From Glycomyces sp. L485 (GTDB taxonomy: Bacteria; Actinomycetota; Actinomycetes; Mycobacteriales; Micromonosporaceae), in assembly GCF_022548875.1 (NCBI RefSeq), contig NZ_JAKZEW010000005.1, positions 62,001 to 126,000 of the forward strand: DNA of 64,000 nt, given 5' to 3'. Positions 1 through 7,396 of the stretch are shown here, in pieces. The translations under genes and the position numbers were made by a program. The notes under the pieces are model-generated. The model ran no database searches, was not told the DNA's origin, and saw only the letters and a list, made by a program, of their open reading frames with translations. Position 1 is the first letter of the stretch. The number at the start of each line of letters is the position of its first letter.

Positions 1-867
1 TGGCCGATCTTCCCGCTCGCCGTCGGCGGCAAGCGGCCCGCGATCAAGCGATGGGAGGAGCGCGCCACCACCGACCCCGAACGTATCGAACGATGCTGGT
101 CCGCAGGGGAGTGGAACATCGGACTCGCCTGCGGGCCCGCCGGGCTGGTCGTGGTCGACCTCGACCGCCCCAAGGGCGGGCAGGAGCGCTACAACCCGGA
201 CGGGTCCATCTACACCGGCGCGGTCGGTTACGACGCCCTCGCTGCCGAAGCGGGCGGCGCGAGCGGGTTCGGTGAGACCTTCACCGTCGCCACTCCCTCT
301 GGCGGCTGGCACCTGTACTTCACCCGCCCTGCCGGGATCGAGCTACGGAACACCGCGAGCGGCCTCGCCTACCTGGTCGATACGCGCGCCGTCGGCGGCT
401 ACGTCGTCGCACCGGGCTCGCGCACCGATGCCGGCACCTACACCGCCGTCCACACCGGCGAGGTCGCGCCACTGCCCGACTGGCTCGCGCAGCGCCTCAA
501 GCCCGTCGAGCGGCCCCAGCACAGGGCTGTCGCTGCGGCGGCTCCCGGCTCAGCCCGGCTGCGTCGCGCCGAGCGACGCTCGGCGCGCCTGGAGCGCTAC
601 CTGGCCGCCGCCATCGACCGCGAGACGGCCGCTGTCGCCGCCGCGCACGAGGGCGGGCGCAACCACCGGCTCTACTGCGCCGCCGTCGCCCTCGGACAAC
701 TCGTCGCGGGCGGCTACCTCACCGAGCCCGACGCCGCCGGGCCGCTCACCGAGGCCGCCGCCGCAAGCGGGCTCAGCGTCAACGAGATCGCCCGCACCAT
801 CGCCTCCGGCCTCACCGCCGGAGCCAAGACACCCCGCACCCTGCCCGCCGAGACCACCGACCACTAA
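1..867 (+). CDS. Bifunctional DNA primase/polymerase (prim-pol), 5' end outside window
   Basis: Probable replication primase of the integrated element. The frame is open from base 1, so the N-terminus lies before the window; the first ATG-like codon (GTG at 151) is internal. Visible prim-pol features are the early PLAVGGKRP and NIGLACGPAGL segments, an acidic VVDLD motif at about 154-165 (metal-binding DxD), and TPSGGWHLYF at about 292-321 containing the family's SGxHxYF motif. The C-terminal third is Ala-rich and helical, as in plasmid and AICE primases. A RecA-fold ATPase follows after about 25 bases, which makes a primase/helicase-type replication pair. Family assignment is firm; the AICE-replication role is inferred from context. 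Confidence 0.85.
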   Translation, partial: WPIFPLAVGGKRPAIKRWEERATTDPERIERCWSAGEWNIGLACGPAGLVVVDLDRPKGGQERYNPDGSIYTGAVGYDALAAEAGGASGFGETFTVATPSGGWHLYFTRPAGIELRNTASGLAYLVDTRAVGGYVVAPGSRTDAGTYTAVHTGEVAPLPDWLAQRLKPVERPQHRAVAAAAPGSARLRRAERRSARLERYLAAAIDRETAAVAAAHEGGRNHRLYCAAVALGQLVAGGYLTEPDAAGPLTEAAAASGLSVNEIARTIASGLTAGAKTPRTLPAETTDH

Positions 868-892
868 CAGCACCACAGAGAGGAGCCCGATC

Positions 893-1906
893 ATGTTCGA
901 TTCCGCCACCGATCCCGGCCCGGGCAGCGACGCCGAGGACGTCTTCGATCCCGAACCGCGCCAGATCGCCTGGACCGCCGACCAGCTCATGGCCACCGTC
1001 TTCCCCGAGCCGAAGTGGGCCGTACCCGGGATGCTCTGCGAGGGCCTGTCACTGCTGTGCGGGCCGCCGAAGGTCGGCAAGTCCTGGGCCTCCCTGGCTT
1101 TGGCCCTCGCCATCGCCTCCGGTGGCCGGGCGTTCGGCAAGATCCCCGTCGACGCCGGCGCCGTCCTCTACCTCGCCTTGGAGGACACCGCCCGGCGCCT
1201 CCAAGCCCGGATGCGCACCATCCTCGCCGGGCAGGACGCGCCAGAGGGCCTGACGCTGCTGACCGAATGCCCCCGGCTCGACCGGGGCGGCGACGAGTGG
1301 ATCGAGGCCTGGATCCGCAAGCACCCCGACGCCCGCCTGATTGTGGTCGACGTGTTCGCCAAGGTCCGTCCCGCACCCACCCCGGGCGTGGGCGCCTACG
1401 ACGGCGACTACGCCGCCGTGGGCGTTCTCAAGCGCTTGGCCGACAAGCACGGCATCGCCATCGTCGCCGTCCACCACATCCGCAAGGCAGGCTCTGAGGA
1501 CTTCCTGACCGAGGTGTCGGGCACCAACGGCATCGCCGGGGCCGCCGACGCCACGCTCGTGCTCAAGCGCGGCAGAGGCCAGGCGGACGGCATCCTCAAT
1601 ATCACCGGCCGCGACGTCGAAGAGACCGAACACGCCATGGGCTTCAACCCCGCCACCGGCGCCTGGACGCTCCTCGAAGGTGACCCGCGCCAGCTCACCG
1701 CCACCGACAACCAGTCGGTAGTCCACGCATGGCTGCGCGAGCATCCCGACTCCGGCCCTTCTGCCATCGCTGCGGGGACGGGCCTGAGCCCGGATTCGGT
1801 CAAGACCACGCTGCGGCGTGGCGCTCAAGACGGCTGGTTCGTCCAGGCCCGGCGCGGTCAGTGGGCCGTGGCCGACGACGGCGACGAAGCCGAGGAGCTG
1901 TGGTGA
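893..1906 (+). CDS. RepA-like AAA/RecA-fold ATPase (putative replicative helicase)
   Basis: A protein of 337 residues. The ATG at 893 follows GAGAGGAG at good spacing; the open frame extends upstream but only as a shadow of the primase gene. Walker A is GPPKVGKS at residues 57-64, followed by a hydrophobic helix; Walker B lies in RLIVVDVFAKV, and VAVHHIRK fits the RecA/DnaB/KaiC sensor strand. The last about 70 residues look like a winged helix (GPSAIAAGTGLSPDSVKTTL). This architecture is typical of RepA-like AAA_25 ATPases paired with prim-pol proteins on plasmids, phages and AICEs. It probably unwinds or remodels the element origin; the repeat cluster immediately downstream is a candidate target. 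Confidence 0.8.
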   Translation: MFDSATDPGPGSDAEDVFDPEPRQIAWTADQLMATVFPEPKWAVPGMLCEGLSLLCGPPKVGKSWASLALALAIASGGRAFGKIPVDAGAVLYLALEDTARRLQARMRTILAGQDAPEGLTLLTECPRLDRGGDEWIEAWIRKHPDARLIVVDVFAKVRPAPTPGVGAYDGDYAAVGVLKRLADKHGIAIVAVHHIRKAGSEDFLTEVSGTNGIAGAADATLVLKRGRGQADGILNITGRDVEETEHAMGFNPATGAWTLLEGDPRQLTATDNQSVVHAWLREHPDSGPSAIAAGTGLSPDSVKTTLRRGAQDGWFVQARRGQWAVADDGDEAEELW

Positions 1907-1918
1907 TCACCCGGGGTC

Positions 1919-2008
1919 TGAACCCTTTGAAACTTTGAACCCTTTGAACCCTTTCCCGGTCTTTCCGCAGGTCAGGCCATGTTTCCGAAAGGGTTCACGA
2001 AGGGTTCA
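1919..2008. repeat. Cluster of TGAACCCTT repeats (iteron or Xis/Int site candidate)
   Basis: Three direct copies of TGAACCCTTT start at 1919, 1936 and 1945, and two inverted copies (AAGGGTTCA) end at 1997 and 2008. All lie in the short non-coding gap between the ATPase and Xis genes. Local composition is less GC-rich than the flanking genes. The arrangement suits an iteron-type origin, arm-type recombinase sites or a repressor target; sequence alone does not decide which. Confidence 0.6.
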
Positions 2009-2079
2009 GCCAGGCAAGGAAAAAGGCCCCGGCGCGAGCTGCAAACCCGCCGAGGCCCTCAGAAAGAAGTGAGCCCAGC

Positions 2080-2298
2080 ATGACACACCCGAACACCACC
2101 ACTACACCCGCCAGTGTCGAGCCGTTCTACACCCCCGAAGAAGCCGGGGCGGTCCTACGGATCGGACGCAGCCGCATCTATGAGGAGCTGCGCCGCTGCC
2201 GACTCCGCTCGGTCAAGGTCGGACGCTCCCGACGCATCCCGGCCGAATGGCTCAACGAATACCGCACCCTGCTCATCACCGAAGGAAGCGAGGAATAG
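2080..2298 (+). CDS. xis: Excisionase-like helix-turn-helix protein
   Basis: A 72-residue protein made almost entirely of one MerR/HTH_17-type DNA-binding domain: YTPEEAGAVLRIGRSRIYEE forms the helix-turn-helix and VKVGRSRRIPAEWLNEY the wing and C-terminal helix. Size and position directly before a tyrosine integrase are those of a recombination directionality factor (Xis) of AICEs and phages. It ends 5 bases before the integrase start, so the two are probably co-transcribed. It could alternatively regulate the element. Confidence 0.75.
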   Translation: MTHPNTTTTPASVEPFYTPEEAGAVLRIGRSRIYEELRRCRLRSVKVGRSRRIPAEWLNEYRTLLITEGSEE

Positions 2299-2303
2299 CG
2301 ATC

Positions 2304-3656
2304 ATGAGCGACAAGGCACCGCGCCGCAAGAAGGGTCGTAGTGGTGACGGCACGATCTACTGGAGCGAGGCCGAAGGCTGCTTCATCGGAGAGATCTCGC
2401 TAGGTTACAAGCCCGACGGGAGCCGCAACCGGCCGAAGGTGAGGGGCCGCACCAAGGGGGAAGTCCGCGACGGCTTCAAGGAACTCAAAGAGGACTTCGC
2501 CAACGGCGTCGAGCTGGGGGACAAGTACACCGTCGAGGAAGCCTGCCGCGACTTCATCAAGCGCGGCCTGCCGCAGCACCAGGAGGACGACGAGACGTTC
2601 AAACGCATCCGCAGCGACATCGAGAACCACATCATCCCGGGCCTGGGCAAGGCCAGGCTCAAGCGGCTCAACGCCGACGACATCGACGACTTCCTGGCAG
2701 GGTTCACCAAGACTCACGCGACCAGCACGATCCGGCGCATCCTCGGGACTCTGCGCCGGATCATCAAGCTCGCGCAACGGCGCAACAAGATCGCGCGCAA
2801 CGTCGCCGACCTGGTCGAAGCGCCCAAGGGGACGAAGGGCCGACCGAGCAAGGCCCTGACTCTTGAAGAGGGCAAGGCCATCGTCCGGCAATGCCGCAAG
2901 AGCCGTGAGACTTGGGCGCACGCCTACGTGGCACTGTCGATGTTCACAGGGGTCCGGACGGAGGAAGCCCGGCCGTTGAAGTGGACGCACACCCACCTCA
3001 ACCCGGTCAAGGGCGAGCGGTGCACCTGTGGGCGAATCCATCGCGAGCACCTACGACCGCACGTCGAGGTCTGGCGCTCCGTACGGGTCGGCGGCGACAC
3101 CAAGACTGAGAAGAGCCGCCGCACGATCGCGCTGCCGAAGTACGTGGTCCGGATCCTCACCGAATACCACGCCAAACAGATCCAGGACCGCAAGCGCAAC
3201 GGCCACAAGCACGAGGACATCGTCTACGTCTTCGGCACCCGCGACGACACCGTGAAGGACGCCGGCAACGTCCGCCGCTACTTCAAGACCGTGGTGGAGC
3301 TTGCAGAAGTGAAGGGGAACTGGGCCCCGCGCGAGCTGAGGCACACCTTCGTCTCTTGGATGTCCGACGAAGGGGCAGAGGAGGAGCTGATAGCCGACCT
3401 GGTCGGGCACAGGACCACCACGACGACGAGGACTGTCTACCGGCATCAGCTTCGACCGGTCATTACCACGGGTGCCGATCTACTCGATGACGTATTCGGA
3501 GAGGACTTCCTCGACACCGAATTACACCGCCCATGGCCCCGGATATGGCGACATACGGCCCTCAGCGGAAGTCCGCTGAGGGCCGTATTGGCTGGTGGGC
3601 GCTACTGGGTTCGAACCAGTGACATCTGCCTTGTAAGGGCAGCGCTCTACCGCTGA
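2304..3656 (+). CDS. int: Tyrosine recombinase (site-specific integrase)
   Basis: Integrase of 450 residues; the ATG at 2304 follows GGAAGCGAGGAA. An N-terminal AP2-like/arm-binding part is followed by a SAM-like core-binding domain (about residues 75-165) and the catalytic domain. Catalytic residues visible are R218 in MFTGVR, R346 in RELRHTF (the usual first His of HxLR is Arg343 here), H369 in LVGH and the Tyr379 nucleophile in TVYRHQ. Homology should end near residue 405, but no stop occurs. The frame continues through a perfect hairpin (3553-3588) and terminates inside the tRNA-Val gene, so the last residues are encoded by the attachment site and would differ after excision. The gene is convergent with the tRNA. 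Confidence 0.9.
   Translation: MSDKAPRRKKGRSGDGTIYWSEAEGCFIGEISLGYKPDGSRNRPKVRGRTKGEVRDGFKELKEDFANGVELGDKYTVEEACRDFIKRGLPQHQEDDETFKRIRSDIENHIIPGLGKARLKRLNADDIDDFLAGFTKTHATSTIRRILGTLRRIIKLAQRRNKIARNVADLVEAPKGTKGRPSKALTLEEGKAIVRQCRKSRETWAHAYVALSMFTGVRTEEARPLKWTHTHLNPVKGERCTCGRIHREHLRPHVEVWRSVRVGGDTKTEKSRRTIALPKYVVRILTEYHAKQIQDRKRNGHKHEDIVYVFGTRDDTVKDAGNVRRYFKTVVELAEVKGNWAPRELRHTFVSWMSDEGAEEELIADLVGHRTTTTTRTVYRHQLRPVITTGADLLDDVFGEDFLDTELHRPWPRIWRHTALSGSPLRAVLAGGRYWVRTSDICLVRAALYR
3553..3588. terminator. Perfect 17-bp hairpin between integrase core and tRNA-Val
   Basis: Two 17-base arms (3553-3569 and 3572-3588) are exact reverse complements separated by only AG. No T-run follows on either strand. 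It sits at the element/chromosome boundary within the 3' extension of the integrase frame. It could act as a bidirectional terminator for integrase and tRNA transcripts, or as a recombinase recognition structure. Confidence 0.6.
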
Positions 3657-3667
3657 GCTAAGCACCC
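3593..3667 (-). tRNA. tRNA-Val (anticodon TAC), CCA encoded
   Basis: The complementary strand folds as a standard cloverleaf: acceptor GGGTGCT pairs with AGCGCCC (one T-G pair), the anticodon stem CTGCC/GGCAG encloses loop CTTACAA, the T-arm carries GGTTCGAAC, and a discriminator A is followed by encoded CCA (3593-3595). Anticodon TAC reads GUA/GUG Val codons. The gene abuts the integrase and is the likely integration target; the element keeps the tRNA intact at this end. Confidence 0.95.
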
Positions 3668-3809
3668 TGGGCACGCGCAAGGGGCGCGCCGAGCCTGAAA
3701 AAGGGTACCTGAATGCGGGCTTGGGCGCGAGTCCAGGGTGTGGGGGCTTCGGCGGCTCTTGAGTCGGCCATCACGAAATTTCGGCGACAGGCGGTTCGTT
3801 GAAGCTTCT

Positions 3810-4519
3810 ATGACTGAGAAACTTCGCGTCGACATCTGGTCCGACATCGTCTGCCCGTGGTGCTACGTGGGCAAGGCCCGCTTCGACAAGGCGGTTGAGC
3901 AGTTCGCCCACCGCGACGACGTCGAGATCCGCCTCCGCTCTTTCGAGCTCGACCCCAGCCACGGCACCGAGGACACCGTCCAGGTCACCTCGATGCTCTC
4001 CAAGAAGTACGGCATGAGTCCCCAGCAGGCGCAGGACGGCGAGTACCGCCTCCGCGAGCTCGCCGCCGCCGAAGGCCTCGAATACCAGGCCGAAGGCCGC
4101 GAAGTCGCCGGCACCTTCGACGTCCACCGGGTCCTGCACCTCGCCGCGGACCGCGGCCTCGCCGAAGCGGCCTGGAAGGCCTTCTACGCTGCCAACTTCG
4201 CCGAGGAGGCCTCGCTGTTCAAGCGCGAGCGCATCATCGACGTCGCCGTCTCCGCGGGACTGGAGAAGGACGAGGTCACCGCCGTCATCGACGACCCCGA
4301 GCCCGCGACGCCGTCCGCGCCGACGAGTCCGAAGCCGCCGGACTCGGCGCCACCGGCGTGCCGTTCTTTGTCATCGACGGCAAGTACGGCGTCTCCGGCG
4401 CCCAGCCCACGGAGATGTTCAGCCAGGTCCTCGACAAGGCCTGGAGCGAAAGGAAACCCGGCCTCGTCGCTCTGAACGGCGACGCCGAGGCCTGCGGCCC
4501 CGAAGGCTGTGCCATCTGA
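3810..4519 (+). pseudogene. DsbA-family FrnE-like oxidoreductase, single frameshift
   Basis: The start at 3810 gives MTEKLRVDIWSDIVCPWCYVG, a DsbA/FrnE-type N-terminus with the redox CPWC at residues 15-18. Homology continues to DDPE at about 4300, where the frame shifts. The second frame supplies the expected C-terminal part, including GATGVPFFVIDGKYGVSGAQ with its cis-Pro loop, and ends at TGA 4517-4519. The shift corresponds to one missing base near 4301-4303. The protein would otherwise be a normal-length thiol-disulfide oxidoreductase of about 236 residues. A recent mutation or an assembly error are equally possible because both halves look conserved. Confidence 0.8.
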
Positions 4520-4595
4520 CCCGGCGAATCCTTCCCGTGCGGCCTCCTCCCGGAATATCCTGAGGCGAATGCCGCTCAAGGAAGAGGAGGCCGCC

Positions 4596-5762
4596 ATGCC
4601 GATGGACCGCGAGACACAACTCCGTCTGGTCAACCTGCGCGACGACACCGGTGTGCTCTCGCTTTACGTCAACGCCGACCCCAAGCAGGTGGGGTCGCAG
4701 CCGCCCTGGAAGAACCGCCTCGAGAAGGGCGTCAAGCTGCTCCTCGAGTCGGTCGACGGATCCACCCGGAGCGCCCTCGACCGCCGGCTCCACGACCTGG
4801 AGCTGGAGATCGAGCAGCTCGTCCGCCCCGGATCCCCCGGCATCGGCCGCGCGCTGTTCGTCCCGCTCAGCAACGGCGAGACGTTCCACGTCGAGATGCA
4901 GACGCCCTTGACCGACCGGGTCGCGTTCGCGCCCCGCTCCCACATCGCCCCCATGTTCGCCGCCTGGGCCGAAGGCTCGCCCTGCGGCATCGCCGTCGTC
5001 GACGGCAGGGGCATGCGCATCCTCGACAGCCGCTTCGGCCAATGCGAGGAGATCTCCGGGCTCGCGTTCGAGCTCGCCACCGAGGAATGGCGCGAGTTCG
5101 CGGGACCGGCGACTCAGCGCAGCGCCTGGGGCAAGAAGGAGGGCCAGTCCTCCTCGTCGCAGCGGGACCTGTTCGACTTCCGCATCGCCGAGCACCTGGC
5201 CAGGTTCCTGGCCGCCGCGCACACAACATTGGAGGCCCATGTGGCGGCCTTCGGCTGGGAGTTCCTCGTCCTCACCGGCGAGCCGGAACTGGTCGAGTCG
5301 GCATCCAAAGCGCTCAGCAACTCCCTGAAGACCGAGGTCGTGGCATCACAGCTCGTGCTCAGCCACGCCACGCCGGCGCAGATCGAGCACGCGCTGGCCC
5401 CGGAGATGATCCAGGCCAGGCGACACAGGGACGAGCGACTCGCCGCCGACTTCGCAGAGGCGCCGCCGAAGGCCGCGCTCGGCTCCACGGCGGTGCTGGA
5501 GGCGCTCCAAGGCGGCCGGGTCGACCGTCTGCTGCTCAAGAACGACTCGGTGTGGAGCGGCCACCGCATCCCGGCCGGGTCGGTGCTGGCCGACGGGATC
5601 GTCCCGGGCGACCCCGACCTCGCGACGGCGGTGGCGGAGGCGCGGCTGGGGGAGCAGATGATCGAGTTGGCGCTGGGCACCGACGCCTCTGTGTCCATTC
5701 TCAGCGACGACGCGCAGATGTCGGAGAAAGCCGAGGGGATCGGTGCGTTCCTACGCTGGTGA
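4596..5762 (+). CDS. Bacterial eRF1-like (baeRF/VLRF1-type) protein
   Basis: A protein of 388 residues. I chose ATG 4596 because AGAGGAGG lies directly upstream; an in-frame ATG at 4569 has no such site. The N-terminal DDTGVLSLYVNADP segment and alternating alpha/beta blocks fit the actinobacterial relatives of archaeo-eukaryotic release factor 1. The C-terminal part (GGRVDRLLLKNDSVW onward) resembles the L7Ae-like third eRF1 domain. No GGQ loop is obvious; many bacterial members lack or vary it. Such proteins are proposed to act on ribosomes or in stress response, but the substrate is not known. The gene stands alone. Confidence 0.65.
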   Translation: MPMDRETQLRLVNLRDDTGVLSLYVNADPKQVGSQPPWKNRLEKGVKLLLESVDGSTRSALDRRLHDLELEIEQLVRPGSPGIGRALFVPLSNGETFHVEMQTPLTDRVAFAPRSHIAPMFAAWAEGSPCGIAVVDGRGMRILDSRFGQCEEISGLAFELATEEWREFAGPATQRSAWGKKEGQSSSSQRDLFDFRIAEHLARFLAAAHTTLEAHVAAFGWEFLVLTGEPELVESASKALSNSLKTEVVASQLVLSHATPAQIEHALAPEMIQARRHRDERLAADFAEAPPKAALGSTAVLEALQGGRVDRLLLKNDSVWSGHRIPAGSVLADGIVPGDPDLATAVAEARLGEQMIELALGTDASVSILSDDAQMSEKAEGIGAFLRW

Positions 5763-5781
5763 CACTCCTCGACCTTCATAG

Positions 5782-5800
5782 TTAGGCTATGCTAACCTAA
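5782..5800. promoter_or_regulatory. IdeR/DmdR-type iron box
   Basis: TTAGGCTATGCTAACCTAA matches the 19-bp DtxR/IdeR consensus TTAGGTTAGSCTAACCTAA at 17 positions. It lies 20 bases after the eRF1-like gene and has no intact gene within 600 bases downstream, only a monooxygenase remnant. Fe(II)-IdeR binding is predicted from the match. The site looks orphaned. Confidence 0.7.
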
Positions 5801-5816
5801 TATCGGCAGTACGCAT

Positions 5817-5848
5817 GGGGCTGCGGGTATCTCACCTCCCGCGGCCCC
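5817..5848. terminator. Hairpin after the eRF1-like gene
   Basis: An 11-bp GC-rich stem (5817-5827 with 5838-5848, one G-T pair) encloses a 10-base loop and is followed by the T-rich GTTGTCGTCTTC. It probably terminates the upstream transcript. Its position just after the iron box means any iron-box promoter would be terminated almost at once. Confidence 0.5.
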
Positions 5849-5938
5849 GTTGTCGTCTTCTGGGCCATTTCGCTTGTCGCGTCGTGATCCTGCGGATCCC
5901 GGCTCTCGAATGCCTTTCTCCCGATCGGGTGCTACCTT

Positions 5939-5962
5939 TTAATTCATCATATGATGAATTAA
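5939..5962. promoter_or_regulatory. 24-bp perfect AT-rich palindrome (operator)
   Basis: Arms TTAATTCATCAT and ATGATGAATTAA are exact inverses with no spacer, about 32 bases before the start of the FAD monooxygenase remnant. Size and symmetry fit a MarR or TetR operator. It is markedly AT-rich against the surrounding sequence, and no regulator gene is adjacent. Confidence 0.65.
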
Positions 5963-5993
5963 TGATGTCGGTCGCACCTCGAAGGAGGCGGCC

Positions 5994-6187
5994 ATGACTG
6001 CTCAGGTCATCGTCGTAGGCGCGGGACCCGCCGGCCTGATGCTCGCCGGCGACCTAGCCGAAGCCGGAGTAGAGGTCACCGTCCTTGAAAACGCATCGTC
6101 AGGCCCGACGGCTACATCGGCTGGGTCGGCGAAGGCGACGCCGGCGAAATCACCGCCTATCTCGACCATCACGCAGGACAATCCTGA
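5994..6187 (+). pseudogene. FAD-dependent aromatic monooxygenase, internally deleted
   Basis: The first 31 residues are a complete FAD-binding start (VIVVGAGPAGLMLAGDLAEAG, ending VTVLE) behind a GGAGG site. Directly after, in a different frame from 6092, comes a typical C-terminus of the same family (RIVRPDGYIGWVGEGD, ending at TGA 6185-6187). Members are about 400-500 residues, so nearly all of the substrate domain has been lost between the two ends. The frame change confirms it is not functional. The class resembles phenol/rifampicin-type hydroxylases. Confidence 0.8.
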
Positions 6188-6452
6188 AGGGACTCCTGAG
6201 CATGGGGGCACAGGGCGAGCAGATCACCCATGAACGGGGAACCGGAACGGCTGGGACCCCCAGCGAGGAGGCCAACCGCATCTACCGGGCCATGGCCATC
6301 CCCGACGTCCGCGTCCACAGGCTGCCGTGAACACCTGCTCCAGGAACGTCCGGCCTCTGGCCCGCGCAGGCCCGCGTCTCACTTCCGGCGCACTGCGACC
6401 GGTGGCCGGCGTTCGACCCACGGTCCGCGTTCGGGACGCTATCGTCGCACTC
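6188..6452. other. Non-coding gap
   Basis: I see no convincing gene here; the open frames are unstructured Arg/Pro-rich shadows. A possible -10-like GACGCTATCGT precedes the nuclease start. Confidence 0.4.
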
Positions 6453-7295
6453 ATGGTCGACGCCGAAGATCAGCCCGAGCCAGACCGCGACCTGCCGCTC
6501 ATCGGCGCCGCGCGTGCTCCCGGCATCCACGTGATGACCTACAACCTCCGCACCGCCGGCGGCAGGCGGCCCCACTCGTGGGCCGAGCGCCGCCCTCTCG
6601 TCGGCGCCGTCCTCGAACGCGAGCACCCGACCGTGCTGTGCACACAGGAGGGACGCTTCCGCCAGCTTCTCGACGTCAAGTCCGACCTGGACGGCTACGA
6701 CTGGCTCCATCTCGGACGTGGCGGCGGCAGCCGCAGCGAGTCCACCGCGATCTTCTGGGACGAGTCCCGCCTGGCGCCGATCGAATACGACCACCTGTGG
6801 CTCTCCCGCCGCCCCAACGTCATCGGCTCGCGCAGCTGGGGGAGCCGCACCGTCCGCATGCTCACCTGGATCCACTTCGAGGACCTGGAGGCCGGCAGGG
6901 ACTTCTACGTCGTCGACAACCACCTCGACCACCGCTCCGAGCGCGCCAGACGCAAGGGCGCCGGGCTCAACCTCGACGTCCTCGCCCGGTTCGGGGCCCC
7001 GGCGATCGTCGCCGGCGACTTCAACTGCGGCGCCGACTCGAAGGTCCATCGGATGCTCACCGCCGCAGGACTCACCGACGCCTGGGACGCCGCCGCCGAG
7101 CGGCTCACCCCAGCCTGGGGCACCTTCAACCGCTGGCGCACCGACCCAGCCGAAGGAGACAGGATCGACTGGATCCTCGTCCAGCCCGGCATCGAGGTCC
7201 ATCAGGCCGCCGTCAACACCTACGCCGAGGACGGCCTGACGCCCTCGGACCACTGGCCGGTCCAGGCACTCCTCAGCCTGCGAGGAGCTCTCTGA
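6453..7295 (+). CDS. Endonuclease/exonuclease/phosphatase family protein
   Basis: A protein of 280 residues with the EEP fold signature: N31 in MTYNLRT, E66 in TQEG, H157 in VDNHLDH, D189 and N191 in VAGDFNC, and D266/H267 in the terminal SDHWPV. All catalytic positions are present, so it should be an active metal-dependent phosphodiesterase (nuclease, sphingomyelinase-like or phosphatase; the substrate cannot be read from sequence). The frame is open back to 6327, but the extension is Arg-rich with no homology and ATG 6453 begins the plausible protein. No signal peptide is visible, so it is probably cytosolic. Confidence 0.8.
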   Translation: MVDAEDQPEPDRDLPLIGAARAPGIHVMTYNLRTAGGRRPHSWAERRPLVGAVLEREHPTVLCTQEGRFRQLLDVKSDLDGYDWLHLGRGGGSRSESTAIFWDESRLAPIEYDHLWLSRRPNVIGSRSWGSRTVRMLTWIHFEDLEAGRDFYVVDNHLDHRSERARRKGAGLNLDVLARFGAPAIVAGDFNCGADSKVHRMLTAAGLTDAWDAAAERLTPAWGTFNRWRTDPAEGDRIDWILVQPGIEVHQAAVNTYAEDGLTPSDHWPVQALLSLRGAL

Positions 7296-7396
7296 CCGCG
7301 ACGGACGTCCGCCCGTGCTCGCCCGACGGCCCGTAGCCGACCAGGCGGAGGCGCGGGTCGGCGGCGGGCAACTCAGCGGAACGGTCGTGAGCGCAT

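Noticed and set aside
272-892. Upstream extension of the ATPase frame over the primase gene
   Set aside because: Composition is Pro/Ser/Arg shadow translation; ATG 893 has a ribosome site and starts the homologous part.
5815-5997. Small plus-strand frame after the iron box
   Set aside because: It begins inside the terminator hairpin, lacks a ribosome site and has no conserved pattern; not accepted as an iron-regulated gene.
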